Assembly: GCA_964540515.1 (NCBI GenBank)
Contig: CAZIMS010000003.1
Location: 124,001 to 188,000, forward strand
DNA: 64,000 nucleotides
Reading direction: 5' to 3'
Origin: JAOAGA01 sp964540515
GTDB lineage: Bacteria; CALINM01
The position numbers and the translations under genes were made by a program. This document shows positions 27,127-36,199 of this stretch, piece by piece; positions within the stretch are counted from its first letter, which is position 1; every line of letters starts with the position of its first letter. Below the pieces are notes generated by a model. That model ran no database searches and had not been told where the DNA came from. It saw only the letters and a list, made by a program, of their open reading frames with translations.

Positions 27127-27857
27127 CTATTACAAAGATTTTTATTAATGATTTAATGAGAAAAGGTAATATTGTTGAGGTTGAAAGTGATAACTTCTTT
27201 TATCTAACAAGGGTCTTAAGACACAAATGTAATGACCGTATTTTTTTGATAACAAAGGGGCACTATCATCTCGCAAAAATAACGGAGATTGGTAAGAATA
27301 GTTTACTTGCAGAGATAGAGGAGAGCAGAGAGATAGGGGCGATAGATTTTAATATAAATTTGTTTTTTGGTGTTCTTAAAGGAGAAAAAAATGATTTAGT
27401 TATAAAGGCTGGTACTCAATATGCCGTTTACTCATTTCATCCACTTTTGATGGAAAGGACTGTAGTTAAGCTAAACAAAGAAGAGAGGATAAAAAAAAGG
27501 GAGAGATTTCAAAGAGTAGCTCAAGATATGGCAAGAGAGGCTTTTTTAGGTTATATTCCAGAGGTAAATTCCATTGAAGAGCTAAAAAAAGCAGATTTCC
27601 CCGAGGGATTGAAGATACTTTTTTATGAAGGAAATATAACAAAGAGATTATCAGACCTTGAAGAAGATATAAAAAAATGTACAGGAATCTCTTTGTTATT
27701 TGGACCAGAAGGAGGAATTGAAGAAAATGAGGTGGATTATTTAATTGGAAAGGGTTTCATACCAGTAACATTGGGAGAAAGGATGCTCAAGGCAGAGTTT
27801 GCCATCATTGCAGGAATAAATATAGTATCTTTTATCAAAGCAGGAAAGGTTTTATGA
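27123..27857 (+). CDS. rsmE: 16S rRNA m3U1498 methyltransferase
   Basis: SPOUT-class methyltransferase for U1498 of 16S rRNA. An N-terminal PUA-like region contains YLTRVLRHK, and the knot region has LLFGPEGGIEENE followed by LGERMLKAEFA, the RsmE signature. I start at ATG 27123 (244 aa), overlapping the prmA stop as ATGA; an upstream TTG would add nine residues. It is coupled to the next gene by ATGA. Confidence 0.92.
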   Translation: MTITKIFINDLMRKGNIVEVESDNFFYLTRVLRHKCNDRIFLITKGHYHLAKITEIGKNSLLAEIEESREIGAIDFNINLFFGVLKGEKNDLVIKAGTQYAVYSFHPLLMERTVVKLNKEERIKKRERFQRVAQDMAREAFLGYIPEVNSIEELKKADFPEGLKILFYEGNITKRLSDLEEDIKKCTGISLLFGPEGGIEENEVDYLIGKGFIPVTLGERMLKAEFAIIAGINIVSFIKAGKVL

Positions 27858-28558
27858 GGAAGATATTTGAGTTTTTTGAAGATCTGTTAAAAAATGCACA
27901 TTTTAAGATAAAAAATAGAGCTGGAAATTTTTTTCTCTTAGATGGTAGTTATACTGTTGTAGATCTTGAAACAACAGGTTTTAACTTGCCACCCTCTGAA
28001 AGAATTATAGAGATAGGTGCTGTTAGAATAGAGAAAATGACGGTAGTAAAAGAGTTTTCAACCCTTGTTAATCCCCATAAGTCTATCCCTGAAATAGTTA
28101 CCGATATTACTGGTATAAAAAATGCTGAAGTAAAAAATGCTCCTAATGTAGGACATGCCTTAAAAGATTTTTATAGGTTTGCTCAAGATAGTGTACTGGT
28201 TGCCTATAATGTGGCTTTTGATTTTGAGTTCATAAAACAAGCATCTATCTTAAGCATGGGTTACGCTCCAAAAGAAAAAACACTTTGTGCCTTTGAGCTG
28301 ACAAAAAAGATATTATATTTTCTTGATAAATATGACCTTGAGGTAGTTTGTGACTATTATAATATAAAAATTAGCAATCGCCATAGGGCCTTAGGTGATG
28401 CTCAAGCAACGGCATTACTCTTCCTTAAGACCCTAGATATTCTGAGAAAGATTGGTATAAATAGCTTCAATGAGGCAAAGTTTTTTGAGTTAGCAAATGG
28501 GATACCTAAAAAGACAAAAGAACTTCTGGAACATTACAGAAGATTAGGTGTTATTTAA
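27854..28558 (+). CDS. DnaQ-like 3'-5' exonuclease
   Basis: A 234-aa DEDDh exonuclease like the proofreading domain of PolC or DnaQ. Motif I is VVDLETTGF (from residue 35), motif II YNVAFDFEFI, motif III HRALGDAQAT with the catalytic histidine. The N-terminal 30 residues are an extra basic helix. It could be a stand-alone proofreading subunit or an RNase T-like enzyme; sequence alone does not separate these. Its 3' end overlaps the convergent sigma-54 activator by 8 nt. Confidence 0.87.
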   Translation: MRKIFEFFEDLLKNAHFKIKNRAGNFFLLDGSYTVVDLETTGFNLPPSERIIEIGAVRIEKMTVVKEFSTLVNPHKSIPEIVTDITGIKNAEVKNAPNVGHALKDFYRFAQDSVLVAYNVAFDFEFIKQASILSMGYAPKEKTLCAFELTKKILYFLDKYDLEVVCDYYNIKISNRHRALGDAQATALLFLKTLDILRKIGINSFNEAKFFELANGIPKKTKELLEHYRRLGVI

Positions 28559-30212
28559 CTAAATCCTCAATTTTAATATTATGTAAAATCATCTTTCTCC
28601 AAAGAGTTACCCTACTAATACCTAGCATCCTTGCAGCTTTGGCCTTATCAAAGCCTGTAGATTTAAGGGTATTTAGTATCTTTTCTCTCTCTGGTGAAAA
28701 GTTTTTTCCAACTCCTCTTGAGTAGTCCTTTAAAAAATCAGGAAGACTCATAAAGTCTATATTTATTTTTTCCTCTGGAATTGAGAAGAAGATGCTTTCT
28801 ATAGTATTTTTCAGCTCCCTAACATTTCCTTGCCACTTATAAATTTTAAGAGCTTCCATAGCATCTTCTGTAAAACCTATAACCTTTTTGTTAAGTTTAT
28901 CATTATAGTTTTTAATAAACTCGTTGAGGAAATGTTGAGCTAAGAGGGGTATATCTTCCTTTCTCTCCCTTAGAGGTGGTATATTAATAACAAAACCACT
29001 TAATCTATAGAAGAGGTCAGCCCTAAAGCTGTCTTTCTCTATCTCCTCCTTTAGGTCCTTGTTTGTGGTAGCTATAATATGTGCTTTAAGCTTAATGGGA
29101 TGTACTCCGCCCAGTCTCTCAAACTCTCTTTCCTGTATAACCCTCAAGAGCTTTGCTTGAAAAGTTTTTGTGGTTTCAGAGATCTCATCTAAAAGTATCG
29201 TCCCCTCTTCAGCTAACTCAAACTTTCCAGGTTTAGAAAAATTTGCCCCAGTAAAGGCACCCTTTTCGTAACCAAAAAGCTCACTTTCTAATAATGACTC
29301 TGGCAAGGCAGCACAATTTATCTTTATAAAGGGATTTTTTTCAGAAGTTCTTATCTTGTGGATTGCTGAGGCTACAAGCTCTTTACCAACACCACTCTCA
29401 CCTGTTATTAATATAGGTGAGTTAGAGATAGCAGCTACCTTAATAGATTTTTGTATAAGCTTAATTTCTTTTGATTTTCCTATAATACCATAAAAATTAT
29501 CATTTTCTTGAGGCATGATATCAATAACCTGCTGTAATATCGCTATCCCATATATTGGCTCATTAAGCTCATTGAAGATTAATTTTAGTTTTACGTTTAC
29601 TACTATCGCATCACCATTTTTCCTGTTTATGACAGTGTGAATAGTGGTTTCATGGTTTTTTGTCTTGAGACAAAAATCAAAGGGGCAGGAAAAACTCTTT
29701 GTTAATGAACATATATTAGGACAGGGTTGACCGTATACCTCATTTATATTATATCCTGTTAACTCTTGTGCCGCCTTATTAAACTCAATAATCTTAAAAT
29801 CTTTGTCAACAATAACAACCCCATCATTAATGGATTCGAGAACTATAGGAAAAAGCTTTTTCTCAAGGGTGTTATAGATTAAAGGTCCTTGGGAGTCTTT
29901 TTTTATGACTGAACCGTTTTTTGAGATTTTAATAGATATAGCATCTTCTTCGTTATCAGAAGGTGAGACAAGGTAGCTTACTTCTTTGAAAGAACCATCA
30001 AAATTATATAATTTAACATCATCCTTTTTGAAAGTTTTTTTGTTTTTTATTACATAGTCAAAGGGACAGTTTTTAAAACAGAGCTCGCAGGTTAGGACAT
30101 CGTAACAGTATTTTCCTATAATCTCTTGTTTTGAGTAGCCCGTAAGCTCTTGTATATCACCAAAAGCTTCGGTAACCTTATGAAAACTGTCAACTAAAAA
30201 AGTTGCTTCCAT
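28551..30212 (-). CDS. PAS-PAS-AAA+-Fis sigma-54-dependent transcription activator
   Basis: A 553-aa enhancer-binding protein. Two PAS domains (about 5-95 and 118-230) each carry a cysteine group in the same position: C36, C42, C45, C49 in the first and C164, C168, C176, C181 in the second, suggesting redox or Fe-S sensing. The AAA+ domain has GESGVGKE (271-278), GAFTGA (318-323) for sigma-54 contact and GTILLDEI. A Fis-type helix-turn-helix (AKAARMLGISRVTLWRKM) ends the protein. No receiver domain, so it is not a response regulator. Its start appears leaderless. Target genes are unknown. Confidence 0.93.
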   Translation of the reverse strand: MEATFLVDSFHKVTEAFGDIQELTGYSKQEIIGKYCYDVLTCELCFKNCPFDYVIKNKKTFKKDDVKLYNFDGSFKEVSYLVSPSDNEEDAISIKISKNGSVIKKDSQGPLIYNTLEKKLFPIVLESINDGVVIVDKDFKIIEFNKAAQELTGYNINEVYGQPCPNICSLTKSFSCPFDFCLKTKNHETTIHTVINRKNGDAIVVNVKLKLIFNELNEPIYGIAILQQVIDIMPQENDNFYGIIGKSKEIKLIQKSIKVAAISNSPILITGESGVGKELVASAIHKIRTSEKNPFIKINCAALPESLLESELFGYEKGAFTGANFSKPGKFELAEEGTILLDEISETTKTFQAKLLRVIQEREFERLGGVHPIKLKAHIIATTNKDLKEEIEKDSFRADLFYRLSGFVINIPPLRERKEDIPLLAQHFLNEFIKNYNDKLNKKVIGFTEDAMEALKIYKWQGNVRELKNTIESIFFSIPEEKINIDFMSLPDFLKDYSRGVGKNFSPEREKILNTLKSTGFDKAKAARMLGISRVTLWRKMILHNIKIEDLVK

Positions 30213-30220
30213 AGTTTAAA

Positions 30221-30248
30221 ATTATATAATTAATTTATAAAAAATCAA
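30221..30248 (-). promoter_or_regulatory. Promoter of the sigma-54 activator gene, leaderless type
   Basis: On the minus strand TATAAT (30226-30221) lies 8 nt before ATG 30212, with TTGATT (30248-30243) 16 bp further upstream. The start point should fall at or within 1-2 nt of the ATG. No ribosome-binding site is present. Confidence 0.45.
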
Positions 30249-30256
30249 ATAAGGCA

Positions 30257-30424
30257 TTAAGATTTTTTAACTTTGTTTCTTTCTTTGTAGAGCTCGTAAA
30301 TCACACACATATGTCTATATTTACAATAAATATTGGGGCTTGGGCATTTTGGGTCATCTTTAGAGACTTTTTTCCCACTCTTGTGACACGTGAGATATTC
30401 TTCCTTTTCTTGATCTTTGGTCAT
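30257..30424 (-). CDS. Small cysteine-rich protein, 55 aa
   Basis: An open frame from ATG 30424 to TAA 30257. Its ATG overlaps the TGA stop of yedF (ATGA), which argues strongly that it is translated. It has four cysteines (C13, C27, C34, C40); the last three lie in CPSPNIYCKYRHMC, followed by a basic tail. This arrangement resembles the second small protein at 38023-38202 (YCKDDYTRCARY). A metal or Fe-S site is likely, function unknown. It is the last gene of the arsR/CoA-binding/yedF operon. Confidence 0.7.
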   Translation of the reverse strand: MTKDQEKEEYLTCHKSGKKVSKDDPKCPSPNIYCKYRHMCVIYELYKERNKVKKS

Positions 30425-31017
30425 ATAAAAATGCCATCGTTATAAAGAAGATCAATAAGTAAAGACATATTACCTATTTTTCCAATAGCTAATTTACTTT
30501 TTAAATTGTAGAAATCAAGACAGGTTCCACAGGAGTATATCTCAGTGCCACTTTCATATATTTTTTTTAGCTCTTCTAAAACAGGAGAGCCTTCTGTAGT
30601 TAAAAAAACACCTGATTTAAGGAAGAAAAGATTTTTTGGTCTTATCTCTCTTTCTGTTAAGGTATAGATAAAGGATTTAATTAATATATCTCCAAGCTTT
30701 TCATCACCAGAGCCCATTCTATTAGTTGAGATTATAATATTTTTCGCCATCTTTGAAGTTGGACATATAATTTCTTCTTCCTTTAAAGCAATATTAGCGC
30801 TTTCTTGTGTGTTAAAAGTTATATATATGCTATCTTCTTTTATCACTACTTCAGGAATTATTTTAAATGAGGAGAGAAATCTTAAGACGTTTTCTTTAGA
30901 TACCTCAGAGTTAAGTATTATCTCTATATTACTATAAGGGTTTTTTTCAATGATCTTTTTTGTCTCTAAAACTGGCTTTGGACACTCTAAGTTCCGCAGG
31001 TCAAAACTTTTTTTCAT
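30421..31017 (-). CDS. yedF: YedF-type TusA-DsrE sulfurtransferase-like protein
   Basis: A 198-aa fusion. Residues 1-70 are a TusA-like domain with the sulfur-carrier motif LECPKPVLETKK (Cys12). Residues about 90-198 are a DsrE/F-like domain with FFLKSGVFL and YSCGTCLDFY, whose cysteines could carry persulfide. This matches the family called selenium metabolism protein YedF, found with and without selenium genes. No selD or selA is in the window, so a general persulfide role is equally possible. ATGA-coupled to genes on both sides. Confidence 0.85.
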   Translation of the reverse strand: MKKSFDLRNLECPKPVLETKKIIEKNPYSNIEIILNSEVSKENVLRFLSSFKIIPEVVIKEDSIYITFNTQESANIALKEEEIICPTSKMAKNIIISTNRMGSGDEKLGDILIKSFIYTLTEREIRPKNLFFLKSGVFLTTEGSPVLEELKKIYESGTEIYSCGTCLDFYNLKSKLAIGKIGNMSLLIDLLYNDGIFI

Positions 31018-31418
31018 AGAAGATTCTCCCTATTGTTGTTATGAAAGACCTTAAGACAGGTATTTTCTATGACGAATATTCCATGCTTTTCTAACAACTC
31101 CTTTGCCTCTTGATTATCTATTCCTAACTGCATCCAAAATATTTTTGGCTTTATTTTTAAGGCCTCTTGAGCTATTGGTAAGATGTCCTCTTTTTTTCTG
31201 AAGACATCAACGATATCAACAGATTCTTCTATATCTGATAAGCTTTTATAACACTTCTCACCTAATACTGTATCATATTTAGGGTTTACAGGTATGATCT
31301 TATAGCCATTATTTTTTAGATATTCTGCCACCTTGTAAGATGGCTTTTCAGGGTCATTAGATATACCTACTATAGCTATTGTTTTTAAAGATTTTAGAAG
31401 ATCTAATATCTTATTCAT
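31014..31418 (-). CDS. CoA-binding domain protein
   Basis: A 134-aa single-domain Rossmann protein of the YccU/CoA-binding family. TIAIVGISNDPEKPSYKVA opens the nucleotide-binding loop; KIIPVNPKY and FWMQLGIDN follow at the expected spacing. Such proteins bind CoA and can be CoAlated; no catalysis is established. It overlaps the arsR-family gene (8 nt) and yedF (ATGA). Confidence 0.85.
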   Translation of the reverse strand: MNKILDLLKSLKTIAIVGISNDPEKPSYKVAEYLKNNGYKIIPVNPKYDTVLGEKCYKSLSDIEESVDIVDVFRKKEDILPIAQEALKIKPKIFWMQLGIDNQEAKELLEKHGIFVIENTCLKVFHNNNRENLL

Positions 31419-31698
31419 CGTTTTTATCCTTCAAGAATATATTTAAAATACTTTTTACTATAGGGTTCTCAACAGAGTATTCCCTTTTAACACCAATCTT
31501 TTTTGATTTAATAATCTTTTTGCTTTTCAGAACAGAGAGATGTTGAGATACTGTAGCCTGTGGAAGTCCTAAACAATCCCAGATATCCTTAACACAACTT
31601 TTCCTCTCCATAAGACCAGCAAGTATGGTAAGCCTGATTGGGTGTCCCATAACTTTTAATATCTCCGCATAGTCTTCAAATTCTTGCAAATTCTTCAT
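31411..31698 (-). CDS. ArsR-family transcriptional regulator
   Basis: A 95-aa winged-helix repressor. LKVMGHPIRLTIL is the N-terminal ArsR signature, and the recognition helix is in LPQATVSQHLSVLKS. It has two cysteines, C34 and C41 (KSCVKDIWDC), at the start of the DNA-binding region. These do not form the ArsR CVC site, so either metal or thiol/persulfide sensing is possible. GGAGG lies upstream of ATG 31698. It heads an operon with a CoA-binding protein, yedF and a small cysteine-rich protein, which suggests sulfur-linked autoregulation. Confidence 0.88.
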   Translation of the reverse strand: MKNLQEFEDYAEILKVMGHPIRLTILAGLMERKSCVKDIWDCLGLPQATVSQHLSVLKSKKIIKSKKIGVKREYSVENPIVKSILNIFLKDKNDE

Positions 31699-31838
31699 GA
31701 AAAAAACCTCCAGCTCTTTAGCTAATCTTATCCATTTGAAGTGATAAAAAAAATCATTTAAACTATATTTTAAGGAGTAATTTTTATTAATTCAAATATT
31801 ATTATATATAATCTTTTAAAAAAAGGTCAATCACTAAT

Positions 31839-33494
31839 ATGTTTCTGAAATTAAGAAAAAATATTTTTATCAACGGGTGGAAGAGGCATCGGGAGGAGAA
31901 AAGATTAAGGGCCTATCTTATAATAATTTTAGCCATATTATTTCTGATTGGTGAGTATAGGTTTTTCTACAAAATCTTTGTATACCTAAGGGAAGAGGTT
32001 GAGATATTAAGCAAACAACTTACTGTTCAGTTGGTAAACATTCTTAATCTCACCTTCTTGTCTATGTTATTTTTCAGTAACCTCACTAACGCGATTTACT
32101 ATTTCTTTATCTCTGAAGATTTGGAGCTTCTTATATCATACCCAATAAAGAAGACAAGATTATTAATTCAAAGATATATAGAAAATACTCTCGCCAGCTC
32201 ATGGATGGTCTTTTTTGCAATGTTGCCCTTTTATCTCGCTATGATATACGCCTTTGGGTTTAGTTTTAATGATATATGGTTCATATTATTAATCTATCTC
32301 CCTTTTTTCTTTGCCCTTTCAGCCTTAGGCTCCATAATGACCATGCTAATAGTTAGATTTTTTCCTGCTAAAAGGGCTTATCAAATTCTATGGAGTCTAT
32401 CGGCTATATTTATAGGCCTTGTTTTTATTATCATTAGATTAATTAGACCAGAACGTCTTTTTAGAAAGACCGAAGATGCAGAGTTTTTGGCCTTTATCAA
32501 ATCTTTGGAGACTCCTGATTATCCCTATTTACCATCTACTTGGATATCAAAGGCAATCTCGGCTATAACTTTTGATAACTCCTATAGCAACTATTACTTG
32601 GAGCTTGGATTTATAATATTGTTTTTTATCTCTACCTTTGCCTTTTTTTATATTCTTTCAAAAAAGATTTATCAAGATAGTTTTACTCGTTCAAGAGCAA
32701 GTTTTAGAAAAAAAACAAGTAGAGCTATTATTTTGGATAGATTTATAGGACTTTTCCCCTTTAATAAAACTTTTAAAAACTTTTACTTAAAAGATATGAA
32801 AGACATCTTAAGAGACCCCGGACAGTGGAGTCAGCTTCTCTTACTTGTTGGGCTTATTTTTGTGTATCTTTTCAGCATTAAAAGTTTACCGATTGAAAGA
32901 ATTATAACTATAAATATGGTCGCCTTCTTTAATACAGGTATCTTATCTTTTATTATGGCAGCTTTAGTAAACAGGTTTGTTTTTCCATCCTTCTCCGTAG
33001 AGGGGCGTTCTTTTTGGATTATTAAGTCTTTTCCAGTTAAGATTAGTGATGTCTTTTGGGGCAAGTTTCTTTTGTACTTTTTACCACTGATTTTTTTTGG
33101 TATGTTTTTGTCTATTATGTCCAACTACCTTTTGGGAGTTGATAGATTTATTTATGTCTTTACCTTTTTGAATGTAATTACTATTACTTCTGTTTTAGTC
33201 TTTTTAGGCCTTTCTATTGGGATGATATATCCTAAGTTTAAGTATAGCAATGTAACAGAGGTATCCTTTAGCTATGGCGGTATAGTATATATGTTAATAA
33301 GCATGATTTATGTGGGAGTTGGGTTAATCATGCAGGCAGGACCTGTATATATATACCTAAGGAGTAAGATCTTTTCCAGAGTTTTAAATTATGGCAACTA
33401 CTTTCTTATTTTCGGTCTTTTTGTTTTAAGCAGTTTTTTAATGTGTTATTTTTTTTACAAAAAATCTAAAGAGGCGGTGAGATCTTGGGAGTAA
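31839..33494 (+). CDS. ABC-2 type transporter permease-like membrane protein
   Basis: A 551-aa integral membrane protein with about 12 hydrophobic segments (first near 25-43, then 67-90, 115-140 and onwards) and a cytoplasmic region around 200-300. ISEDLELLISYPI near residue 90 and the overall layout resemble the putative ABC exporter permease family. No ATPase gene adjoins it: upstream is the divergent arsR gene, and downstream mutL overlaps it by 10 nt. The partner ATPase is presumably elsewhere. Substrate unknown. Confidence 0.75.
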   Translation: MFLKLRKNIFINGWKRHREEKRLRAYLIIILAILFLIGEYRFFYKIFVYLREEVEILSKQLTVQLVNILNLTFLSMLFFSNLTNAIYYFFISEDLELLISYPIKKTRLLIQRYIENTLASSWMVFFAMLPFYLAMIYAFGFSFNDIWFILLIYLPFFFALSALGSIMTMLIVRFFPAKRAYQILWSLSAIFIGLVFIIIRLIRPERLFRKTEDAEFLAFIKSLETPDYPYLPSTWISKAISAITFDNSYSNYYLELGFIILFFISTFAFFYILSKKIYQDSFTRSRASFRKKTSRAIILDRFIGLFPFNKTFKNFYLKDMKDILRDPGQWSQLLLLVGLIFVYLFSIKSLPIERIITINMVAFFNTGILSFIMAALVNRFVFPSFSVEGRSFWIIKSFPVKISDVFWGKFLLYFLPLIFFGMFLSIMSNYLLGVDRFIYVFTFLNVITITSVLVFLGLSIGMIYPKFKYSNVTEVSFSYGGIVYMLISMIYVGVGLIMQAGPVYIYLRSKIFSRVLNYGNYFLIFGLFVLSSFLMCYFFYKKSKEAVRSWE

Positions 33495-35182
33495 TAAATC
33501 TTTTGTCAAATGAGGTTTCTCAGCTTATCTCGGCAGGTGAGGTAGTAGAGAGACCTTTATCTGTTGTAAAGGAACTTGTTGAGAATGCCATAGATGCTGG
33601 GGCAAAGAGGATTGAGATAAAAATTAAAAATGGTGGCAAGTCTTATATTAGTGTGAAAGATGATGGGGTTGGTATGGATAAAGAGGACCTCCAAAAATGT
33701 TTATTCAAATATGCCACTAGTAAAGTATCTGAGAAGGATGATCTTTTTAATATAATAACCCTTGGTTTTAGAGGAGAGGCTTTATTTAGTATCTCTGCTG
33801 TATCAAAGATGAGAATACAGACAAGATGGATAAATGAGGCTATCGGCTCTTCTATTTATGCTGTGGGAGGTGAGATAAATGAATTAAGAGATGTCCCAGC
33901 AGAAAAGGGTACTTTTATAGAGGTAGAAGACCTTTTTTATAATATCCCAGCAAGAAAAAAGTTTTTAAAAAGCGATGGATGGGAGAGACAATTAATTTTA
34001 AAGTTCATAGAAGAGCTTTCTTTGTTATATCCAGAGAAGACATTTATCTTAAATAGCGACGGCAAAGACGTACTTGTCTTACAGGGCGTTAATGATGTTT
34101 ACAAAAGAGTTATTTGTCTTTTTCCTGATTTGGTTAATAAAGTAAAGACTTTTAGAAGTGAAAGTCTATCCTTTAACTGTAATATATTTATCTCTACTCA
34201 AAATGCAGAGATGTCAGAGTTTTATGTATATGCCGTAAACAAAAGGCTTGTTAAGGAGAAGGTAATAAACAGGGTTGTTAAAGATGTCTTTGAGAAACAA
34301 AGCAATAAACCCTCCTTTCTTTTTATGGATTTTTCTTTACCACCCTATGAGATAGATGTAAATGTGCATCCTTCAAAAAAAGAGATAAAATTCAGAAACA
34401 GCGAGAAAGTTTATAGTTTTCTCAGAGAGACACTGGAAAGCTCTTTAAAGGAGAAATACATCCCCTTTTTTGAAGTAAAGATTAGCAAAGAAGATGACAA
34501 AGATAAGATTAACTTGTCTGTAAGAGAAAAGTCCTTTGATTATGATATTGCAGGGATAAAAATTTCTACTGCTGACTCACGATTATTTGATTTTAAGGAT
34601 GAAGAATATGGAGACACTTTTAAAATTATAGGTGTCTTTGCCCACTGTTTTTTATTAATTGAGATGAGGGATGAGCTTATAATTATCGATCAACATGCCC
34701 TCCACGAAAGATTAATCTACAATAGGCTTTTGGAAAATTTAGATAGAGATAAATCATCAAAAAAGATGATTCTACCTTACATATTCAATGTAACGGAGAG
34801 TATAAGAGACTATCTTGAGGAAAAAAGAAAAGATTTTGAAGAAATAGGTTTTTTATATGAAGAGATGGGTCCTAGAACCTATGCCCTTACAGAAACACCG
34901 TCGGCTCTCGATTTTGACAGTGCTGTTTACGCCTTTTCTGAACTGATAAAAAATGAAGACAGAATCATTAAAAACAAAAAAGATATATCAAAGGAGCTTT
35001 TAGCCCTTTATGCTTGTAAGAGTGCTATTAAAAAGGGAGACAGTCTCGATAAGGAAGAGATCAAAAAGGTTTTAATGGATTACATAAATAATAGATCTGA
35101 AAGTTTCTGTCCCCACGGCAGAAGCTTTATTGCAAGAATTACCTTGTCTGAGATGGAGAAGATGTTTGGTAGAAAGAAATAA
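33485..35182 (+). CDS. mutL: DNA mismatch repair protein MutL
   Basis: Mismatch-repair coordinator. GHKL ATPase motifs: ELVENAIDAGA, DDGVGM and GFRGEAL. The MutL DVNVHPSKKEI block appears here as IDVNVHPSKKEI. The C-terminal dimerisation domain has DQHALHER, resembling the metal-binding DQHAxxER motif of endonuclease-type MutLs, and a late CPHGRSF. It has 565 aa. Translation begins at TTG 33485 inside the preceding gene. Followed by miaA with overlap. Confidence 0.95.
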   Translation: MGVINLLSNEVSQLISAGEVVERPLSVVKELVENAIDAGAKRIEIKIKNGGKSYISVKDDGVGMDKEDLQKCLFKYATSKVSEKDDLFNIITLGFRGEALFSISAVSKMRIQTRWINEAIGSSIYAVGGEINELRDVPAEKGTFIEVEDLFYNIPARKKFLKSDGWERQLILKFIEELSLLYPEKTFILNSDGKDVLVLQGVNDVYKRVICLFPDLVNKVKTFRSESLSFNCNIFISTQNAEMSEFYVYAVNKRLVKEKVINRVVKDVFEKQSNKPSFLFMDFSLPPYEIDVNVHPSKKEIKFRNSEKVYSFLRETLESSLKEKYIPFFEVKISKEDDKDKINLSVREKSFDYDIAGIKISTADSRLFDFKDEEYGDTFKIIGVFAHCFLLIEMRDELIIIDQHALHERLIYNRLLENLDRDKSSKKMILPYIFNVTESIRDYLEEKRKDFEEIGFLYEEMGPRTYALTETPSALDFDSAVYAFSELIKNEDRIIKNKKDISKELLALYACKSAIKKGDSLDKEEIKKVLMDYINNRSESFCPHGRSFIARITLSEMEKMFGRKK

Positions 35183-36104
35183 GATTATAATAATTGCAGG
35201 TCCCACTGGAAGCGGCAAGAGTCTAATTGGCTTAGAATTAGCCCAAAAACTAAAGGGCGAGATAATCAATGCAGATTCTATACAGGTATATAAGTTTTTT
35301 GATATTGGTTCAGCGAAACCCTCTCATAAGGAGAGGTCTCTTGCACCGCATCATCTCATAGACATAGTCTATCCAGATGAGGATTTTAATGCCTATAAAT
35401 TTAAGGAAGCTGCCAGGGAGAAGGTTAAAGAGGTCTTTGGGAGAGGTAAAACTCCTATAGTAGTCGGAGGCACAGGTCTTTATATAAGAACCTTTCTTTA
35501 CGATCTATTCTCCCAAGAGGAAGAAAAAATAAGGTTAGAGCGTAAAAAAATTTTAGAAGAGTTAAAGACAAGGGGTTTAGATGCCCTATATGAGGAGCTT
35601 TCTATAGTTGACCCTCTTAGTGCTAAAAAAATACATCCCAATGATTATATTAGGATATCAAGAGCTCTTGAGTATTATAGAGCTTATAAAATACCACTCA
35701 GCGAGGCTCAGGAAGATTTTTATCAAAAAGAAAGCTTTTACCCCTTTGAGATATTTGTTCCTAAGTGGGATAAGAAGGCTCTATTAAATAGAATAACAAG
35801 AAGGACTATTAATATTTTCAAGAGTGGGATAGTAGAAGAGGTTAGAGATATATTAAGCATGGGTTACTCAAAGGATATTAAACCTCTAAAAAGTATAGGA
35901 TACAAAGAAGCACTAAAGGTCCTTGAAGGTGGTTTATCTTTAGAAGAAGCTATAACGACCACTATTAGAGAAACTAAAGATTACGCAAAAAGGCAAATTA
36001 TATGGTTTAAAAAAGAAAGAAAAGTTACTTTTGTTGAGGTTAATGATGAAAATTTTGATAAGATAGCTAATGATATTATAAATAAATTAAATAGGGATAT
36101 TTAA
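35166..36104 (+). CDS. miaA: tRNA dimethylallyltransferase
   Basis: Adds a dimethylallyl group to A37 of tRNAs reading UNN codons. IIAGPTGSGKS is the P-loop, INADSIQVYK and VVGGTGLYI are family signatures, and GYKE near residue 240 completes the catalytic domain. I place the start at TTG 35166 (312 aa), behind GGAG and overlapping the end of mutL by 17 nt; this leaves the expected few residues before the P-loop. The mutL-miaA-hfq-hflX order is widespread in bacteria. Confidence 0.93.
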   Translation: MVERNKIIIIAGPTGSGKSLIGLELAQKLKGEIINADSIQVYKFFDIGSAKPSHKERSLAPHHLIDIVYPDEDFNAYKFKEAAREKVKEVFGRGKTPIVVGGTGLYIRTFLYDLFSQEEEKIRLERKKILEELKTRGLDALYEELSIVDPLSAKKIHPNDYIRISRALEYYRAYKIPLSEAQEDFYQKESFYPFEIFVPKWDKKALLNRITRRTINIFKSGIVEEVRDILSMGYSKDIKPLKSIGYKEALKVLEGGLSLEEAITTTIRETKDYAKRQIIWFKKERKVTFVEVNDENFDKIANDIINKLNRDI

Positions 36105-36139
36105 ACATTTTAGTTATAGTTTCTTATTTAAAAAATTTC

Positions 36140-36168
36140 TTGAAAATGTTTTAATATGCCTTTATTAT
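36140..36168 (+). promoter_or_regulatory. Sigma-70-type promoter upstream of hfq
   Basis: TTGAAA (36140-36145) and TATTAT (36163-36168) are separated by 17 bp in the 95-bp gap before hfq. The predicted start near 36175 gives a leader of about 25 nt containing the GGGGGGG ribosome-binding site. Confidence 0.45.
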
Positions 36169-36199
36169 TTTATTACTTTTTATTTTGGGGGGGATTAGT

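Noticed and set aside
30301..30360. The stretch between yedF and the sigma-54 activator as empty intergenic DNA.
   Set aside because: An ATGA-coupled 55-aa cysteine-rich gene fills most of it (30257-30424).
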